From positions 102,297 through 166,296 of the forward strand of contig CAWCOA010000023.1 in NCBI GenBank assembly GCA_963797085.1: a stretch of DNA of 64,000 bases, written 5' to 3'. The notes under the pieces are model-generated. The model ran no database searches and was not told the DNA's origin. It saw only the letters and a program-made list of their open reading frames with translations. The position numbers and the translations under genes are program-made. Source of the DNA: JASJBU01 sp963797085. GTDB lineage: Bacteria; Pseudomonadota; Gammaproteobacteria; Chromatiales; Chromatiaceae. Of the stretch, positions 18,004 to 27,161 are shown piece after piece. How positions within the stretch are numbered: the first letter of the stretch is position 1; each line of letters starts with the position of its first letter.

Positions 18004-18846
18004 TTAAGCGTCGCGCATTGCCTTGGCGTGATACGCGATATGCTCGCCAATAAACGTGGCTATAAAGTGATAGCTGTGATCATAACCTTCTTGAAAACGC
18101 AGGTTGATTGGTATGTCTGCCTCCTGACATGCAATTTCCAATTTCTCTGGTAACAACTGCTTTTCATCGTAAAACTCATCAGCGGTACCTTGATCGATCA
18201 GGATATCCTTGACCTTTGCACCCGCATTTATCAGGCAAGTCGCATCATAAGCCTCCCATACTGCCTTATTTTCTCCTAGATACGCACTAAAACAGCCTTG
18301 ACCCCATCCACAGTTCACAGGGTTACAGATAGGGGAAAACGCTGATACGGAGCGAAAAGCATGTGGATTTTTCAATGCGCAGATCAATGCACCGTGCCCT
18401 CCCATGGAATGCCCACTGATGGATTTCAGACCAGGAATCAATGGCAGATTATTTTCCACTAATGTCGGCAGCTCGTTTACCACATAATCATATAGATGGT
18501 AATGCTTTGACCAGGGTTCCTGTGTTGCATTGACGTAAAAACCAGCACCCTGCCCCAGATCATATCTGGCAGGATCATCCGGTACATGTTCGCCTCGCGG
18601 ACTGGTATCAGGGAAGACAATTGCAATTCCCTTTTCAGCCGCATAACGCTGCGCTCCGGCTTTTACTCTGGCGTTGTCATCAGTACAAGTGAGTCCTGAC
18701 AACCAGTATAAAGCAGGTACCGGCCCCTTCTCTGCCTGTGGCGGCAGATAGACGGAAAAAGTCATTTCACATTGGCAGACATTGGAATCATGCACATAGC
18801 GATTGAGGTGACCGCTAAATTCCTTGATGCTTTCAGTGCATTGCAT
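18004..18846 (-). CDS. fghA: S-formylglutathione hydrolase
   Basis: 280 residues, the usual length for this esterase-D family. The nucleophile elbow is GHSMGGHGAL (serine near residue 148), with aspartate in the DQGTADEF region and histidine in DHSYHF. LYWLSGLTCTDDN is the family signature. It hydrolyses S-formylglutathione to formate and glutathione, the second step of glutathione-dependent formaldehyde oxidation. It lies 10 bases after the formaldehyde dehydrogenase gene, so the two form an operon. Confidence 0.95.
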   Translation of the reverse strand: MQCTESIKEFSGHLNRYVHDSNVCQCEMTFSVYLPPQAEKGPVPALYWLSGLTCTDDNARVKAGAQRYAAEKGIAIVFPDTSPRGEHVPDDPARYDLGQGAGFYVNATQEPWSKHYHLYDYVVNELPTLVENNLPLIPGLKSISGHSMGGHGALICALKNPHAFRSVSAFSPICNPVNCGWGQGCFSAYLGENKAVWEAYDATCLINAGAKVKDILIDQGTADEFYDEKQLLPEKLEIACQEADIPINLRFQEGYDHSYHFIATFIGEHIAYHAKAMRDA

Positions 18847-18856
18847 TTTTTAACCC

Positions 18857-19965
18857 TTAGAATTTGATGACGGAGCGAATACTTTCACCGCTATGCATCA
18901 AGTCAAAGGCACGATTAATATCTTCCAGTGGCATGGTATGCGTCACTAGACTATCCAATTCAATCTCGCCATTGAGATAACGATCGACATAACCAGGCAG
19001 TTCACTGCGTCCTTTTACACCACCAAAGGCAGTTCCTTTCCATGTACGTCCAACGACTAGATTGAAAGGACGGGTAGCAATTTCCTGTCCGGCGCCAGCC
19101 ACACCAATAACTGTCGAAACGCCCCACCCCATGTGCGTACACTCCAAGGCTTCACGCATGACATGCACGTTGCCTATGCACTCGAATGAGTAGTCCGGCC
19201 CACCGTTAAAAGTGTCTTGCATGTACTCAACAAGCGATCCATTCAAATCATCAGGATTGACAAAATCTGTTGCGCCCAACTGTTCGGCAAACTTAAATTT
19301 TTCCGGGTTGATATCAATGCCAATAATGCGTTCGGCGCCGGCCATGACAGCTCCTTGAATAACCGACAGTCCGATACCTCCCAGTCCAAAAACCGCAACG
19401 CTTGAACCCGCCTCAACCTTGGCTGTGTTGATCACCGCACCGATTCCGGTCGTAACACCACAACCCAAAAGACAGGCCTTATCCAATGGGGCTGCTTGCT
19501 GATTTTTGCCAATGCGATTTCAGGAACAACCGTATACTCAGAAAACGTCGAACATCCCATGTAGTGAAAAATATCTTTGCCGTTTTTTGAAAAACGACGG
19601 GTGCCATCAGGCATGTAACCTGTCCAGACAGTTCCAGCGATAGATTGACAGAGATTAGTTTTAGTTGATTTGCAATATTCACATTCGCCACATTCCGGAA
19701 TGTAGAGTGGAATCACATGATCGCCTGGCCGCAGATCTTTTATGCCTGAACCGCACTCCACCACCTCACAGCCACCTTCATGACCAAGGATGCAGGGAAA
19801 CGCGCCTTCCGGATCATCACCTGAAAGGGTAAAAGCATCTGTGTGGCAAACTCCCGAAGCATGCACCTTTAAGAGAACTTCACCTTCACGGGGTTTTTCG
19901 ACTTCAACTTCTTCAATAACGAGTGGCTTTTTCGGTTCCCAAGCAACAGCTGCTTTACATTTCAT
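18857..19965 (-). CDS. frmA: S-(hydroxymethyl)glutathione dehydrogenase / class III alcohol dehydrogenase, one frameshift
   Basis: The N-terminal frame (19432-19965) carries the catalytic zinc ligands (GVCHTDAFTLSGDD and LGHEG) and the structural zinc site CGECEYCKSTKTNLC. The second frame (18857-19486) carries GCGVTTGIGAVINTAKV and the NAD-binding GLGGIGLSVIQG. One missing base near 19495-19499 separates them; restoring it gives ISKAAPLDKACLLGCG and a 369-residue protein, the normal length. It oxidises S-hydroxymethylglutathione to S-formylglutathione with NAD. GGAG lies 10 bases before the ATG. The break is at a short G run, so a sequencing error is plausible. Confidence 0.9.
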
Positions 19966-20787
19966 GTGTTGAAGTCTCCATTTATCTCTTCTGCTTAGTT
20001 ACATTTTTCCTGTGGATACTGAAGTTCGAGGTATCTATCAGTACTTTATGATGGCCCATAGTAGCTAGGATATTTCAAAATTCAATGCTTGATAATGCGA
20101 GTGATTATCACTCAAAAACTGGATTATCGCATTGAAACTCAACGGATAGTCATGACTGATTAAAAAAGAGTTCATCTTGCAAAGGAAAACCCAAAGTCTT
20201 TTTGTACGGTGATTGAGCTTAACCATAGCCTGCTCTATTGCAGCCTGGGTGACGCTAGCACTCTGCCAAGGCTATATAGAGTACTAGTCATGTTGTCCCT
20301 TTTTTAAAATGGACTGCAAATGAAATCTTTTTGTCTTCTTGTATATACCTTGATCACATGCAACACAAGGGTGCGCGAAATAAATCCGAATCTAATAGGC
20401 CATGGAAATGGTGGCGTCGCATTGTGCATCTATTCAATATCATTTGCAGCTGATCTGACCAGATGTGTTCGTGCAGGATCAAAATTCGAATAGTAACCAT
20501 GAAAAACAACCCTGCCATAGAGAAGGAATAACCCGAAAATTCATTAGGGAAATCCGATTGAGTTCTTACCTAAATTCACCTTACCAGGCAATATCAATCA
20601 TCATTCTGCACAGAATTCTCTTATGATTCAGGTCATTCAATCGCATATTATAGTACTTTACTTCTTATTTTCTGTTCTCTAAATTAACTTACAGGCGTTA
20701 TGGTTATAAGCGCCTAAGCGTTGCAATCTACTGTAGTGTGCGTAGACGCAAGAGGGATATACGTGCAAGGAAAAAGAGGAACGCACT
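19966..20787. other. Intergenic region between frmA and secreted protein gene
   Basis: About 820 bases without a supported gene. At 20100-20114 GAGTGATTATCACTC has 6-base arms and lies about 135 bases upstream of frmA, so it could be an operator. A 31-codon plus-strand frame from 20359 (rich in Trp, Arg and Lys) has no ribosome binding site and was not accepted. The promoter of the secreted protein gene must be near the 3' end of this region. Confidence 0.45.
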
Positions 20788-21558
20788 ATGAAAAAACAGT
20801 TTCTGAGTCTTTCAGTAGCCAGTGCCATGACATTAGCCGGAGCAATTCCTGCAAGCTATGCTGATGATTGTGTTGAAGTACAGACCCGTTTCGCTCTCGC
20901 CAATTGCCTGGTTGAATCCGCAGTTGCGATTGCTGCAGCCGCCGCCAGCGAAAATGGCTGTGCAGAAGGCGAGTGGGATATTGCTGCCATAGTACCCGAA
21001 TCTTACGAGTCAAAAATTCCGGTTCAGGGTCTCGCTTTTGTTACCGGAGATGAGGATGCGTATGAGTTGAATGGGTCAAGTTCAGCTATGTTGAAAAACA
21101 ATGTCAATTGCTCGATTTCAACAACGGCTTCTGAAAATACCTTTGACGGACAGGAGTTGAACTATTCGACAGGCAGTGGAAACTATTATGTCGATGCCAT
21201 CATTGACATGAGTTCACCCACGCTCTGCATCAGCAGTTCTGTAAGTTCGGGAGACATCGCACTCGGTGACAATGACTTCGATGAAGAAAACACCCTGATC
21301 TTTGAGGCTGAGGATGGTGAGATCGAGGGGTCCGGTGTTCTGAGTATCCTGCAAAGTCAGGGAAAAGGCAGCAATCCTAACAAGCCGCCTGAAATGCTCA
21401 GTGGCTGGTCTGTGGAATTTAAGGCCATGATTCCTGAGCTGGGCACCGCAGAGCAAGAGGCTTATGAAATGGAAGCCACCACGGATGACCTCGGCAATTG
21501 CCAGATTAAGGTTGAAGCCGCCATTGAGAATCTGATTCGTATTTCGTGGAAGGCGTAA
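20788..21558 (+). CDS. Secreted protein of unknown function next to curli locus
   Basis: 256 residues with an N-terminal signal peptide (MKKQFLSLSVASAMTLAGAI, cleaved near SYA-DD) and a GAGG ribosome binding site. The mature protein is acidic, has several cysteines (for example near DDCVEV, NCLVES, NGCAEG, NNVNCS, TLCISS and GNCQIK) and is rich in Ser, Asn and Gly. No catalytic motif is visible. It is convergent with csgH and is the only plus-strand gene at the curli locus. A link with curli is inferred only from position. I do not recognise the family. Confidence 0.75.
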   Translation: MKKQFLSLSVASAMTLAGAIPASYADDCVEVQTRFALANCLVESAVAIAAAAASENGCAEGEWDIAAIVPESYESKIPVQGLAFVTGDEDAYELNGSSSAMLKNNVNCSISTTASENTFDGQELNYSTGSGNYYVDAIIDMSSPTLCISSSVSSGDIALGDNDFDEENTLIFEAEDGEIEGSGVLSILQSQGKGSNPNKPPEMLSGWSVEFKAMIPELGTAEQEAYEMEATTDDLGNCQIKVEAAIENLIRISWKA

Positions 21559-21755
21559 GCGGTGGTCTGTCTATTGCCGGAACGCTGAAGTGGAAAGTGA
21601 AGCAGAAGAAGATTAGACGGACTTTCTGCATCTACGATAACCAATAGATTTTTTCTAATTGAGGTGATCAATACTTTTCCTATCAACGGATAGATATCAC
21701 ATAGTTCTGTGATTTACGATAAAAAAAAGGACGTATTACGTTTTACAAGCTGACC

Positions 21756-22115
21756 TCAGGGATAGATCGGCGTCTCTTGAGCGACTAAAGCAGCATTTTC
21801 GTAAATATTCAGCGTGATCTTATATTCATCCCCAGAATTGCAACCGAGTCGTAATTTAGTTAATGGATGGGCTTTAGCTGGTTCAACATCAACCGAACCA
21901 GACTGCTTGGTCTTTGAATTACCCGAACTGCCGGATTTCTGGCTGATCAGCTCATATTCCAAAGTGGATGCGTGGGTCGTTTTTACATATGCATTGACAA
22001 GTAAACGTCCTTGCTCTGTTGAAGACTCAAGCCAAGCCACTGGCGTATCCGATACAGAACCAGCAGTGGCATTGAAGACTGTCAAAATCATACCGAGCAA
22101 TAGTTTAGTCGTCAT
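21756..22115 (-). CDS. csgH: CsgH-like curli assembly chaperone
   Basis: About 119 residues from the ATG at 22115 (MTTKLLLGMILTVFNATAG), which starts a signal peptide. The frame is open 18 codons further upstream, but that part overlaps a hairpin. The mature part has the CsgC/CsgH pattern of a small beta-sandwich: an LEYELISQKSG strand pair, then KTKQSGSV and YKITLNIYEN. CsgH inhibits premature CsgA amyloid formation in the periplasm. It follows the curli subunit gene, separated by a terminator-like hairpin. This is the alphaproteobacterial-type replacement for CsgC. Confidence 0.8.
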   Translation of the reverse strand: MTTKLLLGMILTVFNATAGSVSDTPVAWLESSTEQGRLLVNAYVKTTHASTLEYELISQKSGSSGNSKTKQSGSVDVEPAKAHPLTKLRLGCNSGDEYKITLNIYENAALVAQETPIYP

Positions 22116-22143
22116 GGCCTGAGTAGGATAGGAAAAGGAAAGA

Positions 22144-22167
22144 GACGGGAGCTGAAACGCTCCCGTC
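22144..22167 (-). terminator. Hairpin between curli subunit gene and csgH
   Basis: A 9-bp perfect stem (GACGGGAGC with GCTCCCGTC) has a 6-base loop. On the minus strand it is followed by TCTTTCCTTTT, a U-rich tract. It lies 25 bases after the curli subunit stop and 29 bases before the csgH start, so it could lower csgH transcription relative to the subunit. Confidence 0.65.
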
Positions 22168-22191
22168 ATTTTCTAGATGAACTGTACAATA

Positions 22192-23514
22192 TTAGTACTG
22201 AACAATACTGGCGGTGTTCCCAGCCCCACCACTTTGGGTAATACTAGCCACATGACCGATTCCATTCTGACTAATGGATGCCACGTTAGGATCATCAGCC
22301 GTCCCTATACCAGACTGAGTAATAGTCGCAATGTTTTCAGACCCTATCTGATCAACCGAAGCAATATTGTATGCTCCTGACTGATCAATATCAGCAGTAT
22401 TCAACTCACCATCCTGAGTGATATCAGCTGTATTGGCCACACCTGTCTGGTAGATAGTAGCATCATTGCTAGTACCGGTCTGGGTGATGCTGGCAACACA
22501 GTCCACACAATCTTCTACTAGAATTTGTCCTACATTGCCGGTGCCGTCCTGATTAATCGAGGCAGAAGAACCATCACTGAACTCATAGATATCGATGGTA
22601 GCCAGGTTGATGGATCCAGCCTGGGTGATATCTGCATCAGTAAAGAAAGAACTATCCACATTGATTTCTGCACTATTGCCATCACCTGTCTGGGTGATGC
22701 TACTCACTGCACCATCTGAATCAAAAGTATAGATAGCAGCCTCATTGAATTCTCCATCTTGCGTGATGCTGGAAATAGCACCATCACTGATTGGAAGATT
22801 CTCTATGTACGCATCGTTGCCGGTACCGATTTGATCGATAGTCGCCCAGGCATCCTGAGAGTCTTCCTGGTAGATCTCTGCAACATTGTCAACACCACTT
22901 TGTGTGATGTCAGCGATTGCCAAGTCACCCACTTGGGTGATGGTTGCCGTATTATTTTCACCAATATTCTGCGTGATAGACGCATCATTGTCGGCGCCAA
23001 ATTGATCGATCAATGCGTCACCGTCAAATGTTTCAATTTGGGTAATATCCGCAAGATTTGCTGTGCCATCCTGGATAATGGTAGCAACGGAGCCGTCGCT
23101 GAATTCCCACTGATTGATGACTGCGTAATTCTCTGATCCGAACTGGTCGATTTGACCATTGACGTCAAAAGAGCTGTCCACATCGATTGCGGCGCTGTTT
23201 CCACTGCCCTCTTGATTGATGGTACTGACGGCATTATCCGAGTCGTATGTGTAGATATCTGCAAGATTATCGTTTCCTGATTGATTGATCGTCGATACGG
23301 CATTGTCGCTGATGTAAAGATTATAGATTGCTGCCTCGTTGTCCTTGCCATTCTGATCGATGGTGGCTAATGCACCTTCCGAATCCTCTTGCTCGATATA
23401 AGCATCATTTCCCGATCCATCTTGGATAATGATGGCTTCACTGGCGGCAAAGGCACTACCACTGGCACCCAGAATCAGGGCGATTGCTGCTGATAAGGTT
23501 GTGTATCGCTTCAT
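22192..23514 (-). CDS. csgA: Large curli (CsgA/CsgB-like) amyloid subunit
   Basis: 440 residues with a signal peptide (LSAAIALILGASGSAFAA). About twenty curlin-type repeats follow, each built on Ile-x-Gln-x-Gly-x-x-Asn (for example ATIDQNGKDNEA, STINQSGNDNLA, ASITQTGTSNDA). E. coli CsgA has five such repeats in about 150 residues, so this subunit is roughly three times as long. A block of about five repeats appears twice (around residues 40-150 and 210-330). Two cysteines occur in VEDCVDCVAS. A strong AGGAGGT ribosome binding site 8 bases before the ATG fixes the start and suggests high expression. No separate CsgB gene is visible; the protein ends SIVQY. Confidence 0.88.
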   Translation of the reverse strand: MKRYTTLSAAIALILGASGSAFAASEAIIIQDGSGNDAYIEQEDSEGALATIDQNGKDNEAAIYNLYISDNAVSTINQSGNDNLADIYTYDSDNAVSTINQEGSGNSAAIDVDSSFDVNGQIDQFGSENYAVINQWEFSDGSVATIIQDGTANLADITQIETFDGDALIDQFGADNDASITQNIGENNTATITQVGDLAIADITQSGVDNVAEIYQEDSQDAWATIDQIGTGNDAYIENLPISDGAISSITQDGEFNEAAIYTFDSDGAVSSITQTGDGNSAEINVDSSFFTDADITQAGSINLATIDIYEFSDGSSASINQDGTGNVGQILVEDCVDCVASITQTGTSNDATIYQTGVANTADITQDGELNTADIDQSGAYNIASVDQIGSENIATITQSGIGTADDPNVASISQNGIGHVASITQSGGAGNTASIVQY

Positions 23515-23562
23515 TGCTGTCTACCTCCTCATTTAAGAGTTTTTATATTGACTACGCGTAGT
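23515..23562 (-). promoter_or_regulatory. Curli subunit leader: strong Shine-Dalgarno and 12-bp palindrome
   Basis: The leader holds AGGAGGT 8 bases before the ATG, the best ribosome binding site I noticed in the window. The perfect palindrome ACTACGCGTAGT lies at 23551-23562 and could be a regulator site. The -35 and -10 boxes are not obvious. Confidence 0.45.
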
Positions 23563-23776
23563 ATCGGCTTCGTCTTAATGGCATGCATAAAGGTCAAAGC
23601 CGGTTTTTATCACCCCAAACAGATGATGAAATTCTTCGGATCACTTCACCCCAACATGATTGGTTATCTAGCCCATAATTTATATTAGCCAAACTACCCA
23701 TTAGGCAATAAGGTTATTAGTAATTTAGTACTACAACCAACATCGAAGGTTATAATCGGCACGTAAAATTCATCGT

Positions 23777-24643
23777 TCATCCACTAACCTGTACCTGATA
23801 TTCTTCCAAATAGGCTTTAAATACCGGTGAAGAAATATCGTCTGGATTGGCAAGTTGCCAGATGTTGTCCTGCACTCCCTGCACGATCAACTGAATGACC
23901 GCCGCTTCGATTGCGTTCAACACACATAACTGGGCCGGTTCGTTACGGGTATACCCCGCTTCCGCCTCAAGAAGCTTTTTGAAGCTGACAAAACGATAAA
24001 GACTGGCATCCATTTCATATGAATAAATGGTTTTAGTGGTTAGTACATTCTTCAGTATGCGTCCCGTACGGATATCCACGGCACGCAGGCTGACTGTGAC
24101 TTGATCTTTTCGGTACAGGTCGGATGCGCCAAGTCCAAAATAGCGCACCCCGATACCACCGGTAAGCACATTCGATTCATAGGCGACGATTCCCCCTTCA
24201 AACAAGACACTGGAAGACAACAAGGGGCTCAGTTGCTCCTTACCATTCTTTTTCTTCAGCGCCGCACGAATGATCTTGCGCTCGGTTAGCAGGTTCTGCA
24301 GCCCCTCCCGCTCAACCGGGATAAACCAATCGGAGTCAAGAAGCGCATTCACCAACATTGATGCCGCACCCTGGGTGACTGCGGTGGAAAAGTTACTGTT
24401 CGGCGACTTCTTATATTGACCAGTTTGATCCTGAAATCCGTAGACTGAGGCAAGCACCTTCCCCTTGGGTGAAGGTAAATTGATCAGATCTTTAAAGGTA
24501 CTGGACATGGGAGTGAGGCTGGCCGCATTTTTGGGCTCCGCTGCAACAGGATCACGGTTCGCCGTCACGGCACACCCACCAAGAAGAAGAATAAGCAATC
24601 CGGTCAGGCTCCATCTTCCAAAGGTTACAATCAAACTATTCAT
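23777..24643 (-). CDS. csgG: Curli secretion lipoprotein CsgG
   Basis: 288 residues with a lipoprotein signal ending in LLGGC, a typical lipobox. The CsgG family pattern is clear: VLASVYGFQDQTGQY, AVTQGAASMLVNALL, FIPVEREGLQNLLTER and VTVSLRAVDIRTGRIL. CsgG forms the nonameric outer-membrane pore that exports curli subunits. The length agrees with the E. coli protein (about 277). It lies between csgF and the subunit gene, on the same strand as both. Confidence 0.95.
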   Translation of the reverse strand: MNSLIVTFGRWSLTGLLILLLGGCAVTANRDPVAAEPKNAASLTPMSSTFKDLINLPSPKGKVLASVYGFQDQTGQYKKSPNSNFSTAVTQGAASMLVNALLDSDWFIPVEREGLQNLLTERKIIRAALKKKNGKEQLSPLLSSSVLFEGGIVAYESNVLTGGIGVRYFGLGASDLYRKDQVTVSLRAVDIRTGRILKNVLTTKTIYSYEMDASLYRFVSFKKLLEAEAGYTRNEPAQLCVLNAIEAAVIQLIVQGVQDNIWQLANPDDISSPVFKAYLEEYQVQVSG

Positions 24644-24703
24644 GATCTACAACTCTGTCATTTAATTATTATGGCTTTATCAAAAATCAGCTGAGTGGTT
24701 TAG

Positions 24704-25120
24704 TCAAAACACTGTCGAGGAAGTAAAGATTGTCGTGACATCATTGATTTCGTCATAGGTAGTGATCTGTAGAGTCGAATCGTCCAGCTGTTCGATAATG
24801 ACTGTGAAATCACCTAAATCGATCAGTTGGTCCAACACAGGATCATCACCCGAGATATTTGCGATGATAGTGCTGGCTACATTCCTGACCAGCAACCGTT
24901 CAAGTGTTTCGTTGAATAGCTCACCAGGCGTCTTGTCGGCTCTCGACTCAAGATCAGGGTCATCATGATCATCCTGCACCTGAGCATTGGCGAGCAGCCA
25001 GTCGCCATTCAAGGCATTTCCACCAAATGCTGGATTCACTGGCGTATAGACCAACTCATCTGCTTGTAGAGACAGACTGAAAACTAACGATAATATTGCT
25101 GGTAAAAGCAGTTGTTTCAT
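24704..25120 (-). CDS. csgF: Curli assembly protein CsgF
   Basis: About 138 residues from the ATG at 25120 (MKQLLLPAILSLVFSLSLQA, a signal peptide), with GGAG about 9 bases upstream. The frame is open 51 codons further, but that part overlaps csgE and has no signal sequence. The mature N-terminus has the CsgF signature PVNPAFGGNALNGDWLLANA. The C-terminal region follows (LLVRNVASTIIANISG). CsgF docks on the CsgG pore and helps nucleate fibres at the cell surface. It lies just after csgE. Confidence 0.93.
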   Translation of the reverse strand: MKQLLLPAILSLVFSLSLQADELVYTPVNPAFGGNALNGDWLLANAQVQDDHDDPDLESRADKTPGELFNETLERLLVRNVASTIIANISGDDPVLDQLIDLGDFTVIIEQLDDSTLQITTYDEINDVTTIFTSSTVF

Positions 25121-25163
25121 CCGAGTATCACTCCAAATCAAAATATGCGACCCGACTCCGAGA

Positions 25164-25664
25164 TTAGAATTCATCCTCAGCAAGATCCGGATTAGTGAAC
25201 AACAATCTTTCCAGCCGCAAAGTCTCAAAGCGGGTCGAGACAGACTTTGCGGCCTTGCGCGCAGTAACCACAATATTGGCTAATACCGGAGAGAGAAAAA
25301 CCTGAAAAAGTTTTTTTCTGTTATGTTCGATCCAAATGCGGCTACCCGATCTTGCTGTGGGCTGTTCGTGGATGGAAAAATTCTCACCTTGACCAATCTG
25401 GTAGTCCAGCCAGGCAATAGAGAATGCATTATAGAAGCGTCGACCAATGAATGTGACGGTGTTGTCCACGATCAGTCCCTTGATTCCTTCATCTTCAATC
25501 TCAACCTCGTTACCGTTGGTACCGATTGGTTGTACTCCACTAACGCCTGCCAGCAAAATGGAGGGAGTCATGTAGACAGAAAAACAGATGACTGAAATAA
25601 CAACTAGGACAAACGCATTCTTACCGGTCTTAATGGTAGAGTGATTGAGGGTCAGTAAAATCAT
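25164..25664 (-). CDS. csgE: Curli periplasmic specificity factor CsgE
   Basis: 166 residues with an N-terminal hydrophobic export signal (FVLVVISVICFSVYM). The CsgE signature GLIVDNTVTFIGRRFYNAF is followed by IAWLD. The conserved region SRIWIEHNRKKLFQVFLSP follows. CsgE caps the CsgG channel on the periplasmic side and selects subunits. It is slightly longer than E. coli CsgE (129 residues) because of the long N-terminus. It is the first gene after csgD and precedes csgF by about 40 bases. Confidence 0.93.
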   Translation of the reverse strand: MILLTLNHSTIKTGKNAFVLVVISVICFSVYMTPSILLAGVSGVQPIGTNGNEVEIEDEGIKGLIVDNTVTFIGRRFYNAFSIAWLDYQIGQGENFSIHEQPTARSGSRIWIEHNRKKLFQVFLSPVLANIVVTARKAAKSVSTRFETLRLERLLFTNPDLAEDEF

Positions 25665-25715
25665 TGTTTTTATTTATTATTATTGTAAAAATCATTTTTA
25701 TTCACTGCGGATCAA

Positions 25716-26438
25716 TTATAGACTTGCCTTTACCTCTGTATGATCCAGCATTTTATTTAGATATGCCTCTGCTGCCCCCATGTCGATCTGTTCCCGACAG
25801 TTTTTTACCCAATTGACCGCCTGCACACGATTACTCACATTGATCTTTCGAAAAATGTTGTAGACATGTGTCTTTACTGTCCTGTCACTGATATTCAGAC
25901 GCTGAGCAATTTTTTTATTTGAGTCGCCCTTTGCCATGCACCAGATGATTTGCCGTTCTTTTTCAGTCAACACCGACATGGTCTGAGAAGGACGACGTTG
26001 TGTATTGCGATGCCTACCCAGATAACGGGTCATGATCTTGCGGGAGAACCAGCACTCTCCATCAAAGATATTCTGAACGCCCTTCAAAAGTTGTTCCTGG
26101 TCTGCATCGTCGTAGAATAAGCCCTTGACCTGGGGCCATTCGATCAACGCATCATGATCACATGACTCTCTCATATTGATGAATGCAATATTCAACTTTG
26201 TTGAAAGTTCAGCTATTCTCTCGATGCAGTTGTAGATGCTTGATTGAGTCTGATTCGAATAGTCAATCAGGATGATAGTTTCACGACCTTCCGGCTTGAT
26301 ACGCTCACTGGCAGGAAATTCATCAATAATTTCGCACGAATACCCTAAGGTACCGTTAAGAAATTTGGCAAACAGCGCATTCTGAAAATTTTTATGGCCA
26401 ATGATTACAATTTGGCGGTTTGTTGCGTTTCCTTTCAC
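25716..26438 (-). CDS. csgD: CsgD-like LuxR-family transcriptional regulator
   Basis: 240 residues from a GTG start. The N-terminal part is an unorthodox receiver-like domain (QIVIIGHKNFQNALFAKFL and IILIDYSNQ). The C-terminus is a LuxR helix-turn-helix (LTEKERQIIWCMAKGDSNKK, then ISDRTVKTHVYNIFRKI). Position at the head of csgEFG and the overall architecture match CsgD, the biofilm master regulator. CsgD controls curli and often a diguanylate cyclase. Unlike E. coli, csgD and the subunit gene are on the same strand here. Confidence 0.88.
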   Translation of the reverse strand: MKGNATNRQIVIIGHKNFQNALFAKFLNGTLGYSCEIIDEFPASERIKPEGRETIILIDYSNQTQSSIYNCIERIAELSTKLNIAFINMRESCDHDALIEWPQVKGLFYDDADQEQLLKGVQNIFDGECWFSRKIMTRYLGRHRNTQRRPSQTMSVLTEKERQIIWCMAKGDSNKKIAQRLNISDRTVKTHVYNIFRKINVSNRVQAVNWVKNCREQIDMGAAEAYLNKMLDHTEVKASL

Positions 26439-27161
26439 TATGCTTATTCTCTTAATGGTGGTTATTTGGAATAACCCGAATTCCTAGAAGCAGGCTGCGT
26501 TGTTATGTCACGCCATCAAACAGAACTTCACAAGTCAACTTTGCTTTTGAAGGATAAATTTATTTTATTGTAAAGCCATGTTTTGATTTTTTATAAACAG
26601 GCTCCTTCCCATACAAGAAACGCTACACCATTTCCAATACTTAACAAATAGGGATAATCCCTTAAGGAATGCTTAATATTCAACAATCAACAGAATGTCT
26701 TTCTTAAATCCAACTCCCCAAACAGCATTTACTCCGTGAGACATCATCTATCACTTAATCATTACGTCTATCTGGGATTCCATGCCCAATAATACTGATC
26801 ATTTTTCTTGTAAAGATCTCGTCATCTATCAAAAAGATTTATAGGCAGGATCCTCAATGAAGGATGTTCGGTAGGATTCAGTCGACAGCGGCTTGTTGGT
26901 ATTTCATTATGAACAACTGATAAGCTGCTCTCTAGGAAATCATTCCATGCTTGTCAGCGAGACAATACATGATCAGGAAATCCTGCCAGCAGTGTATATT
27001 AAGATAATGATAACCGCGTCTCTGCCGAGTTCAGAGCTGCGTTCGAGGATGCGCTCATCTCTATAGTCGGGACTAAGAGCCAAACGGCCAGGATCAGAGG
27101 ATTATGAAATGGACTACCAAGGATGTCTGCTTATGAAGGGACAATCAACAACAAGCATCAA
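26439..27161. other. Long AT-rich region upstream of csgD
   Basis: About 720 bases without a supported gene. Its position suggests it holds the csgD promoter and regulatory sites, as the long csgD upstream region does in E. coli. I see no clear -35/-10 pair, and no inverted repeat strong enough to name. Confidence 0.45.

Noticed and set aside
20359..20454. 31-codon frame with a Trp/Arg/Lys-rich sequence
   Set aside because: No ribosome binding site and no neighbouring gene that would support it; chance is the simpler explanation.
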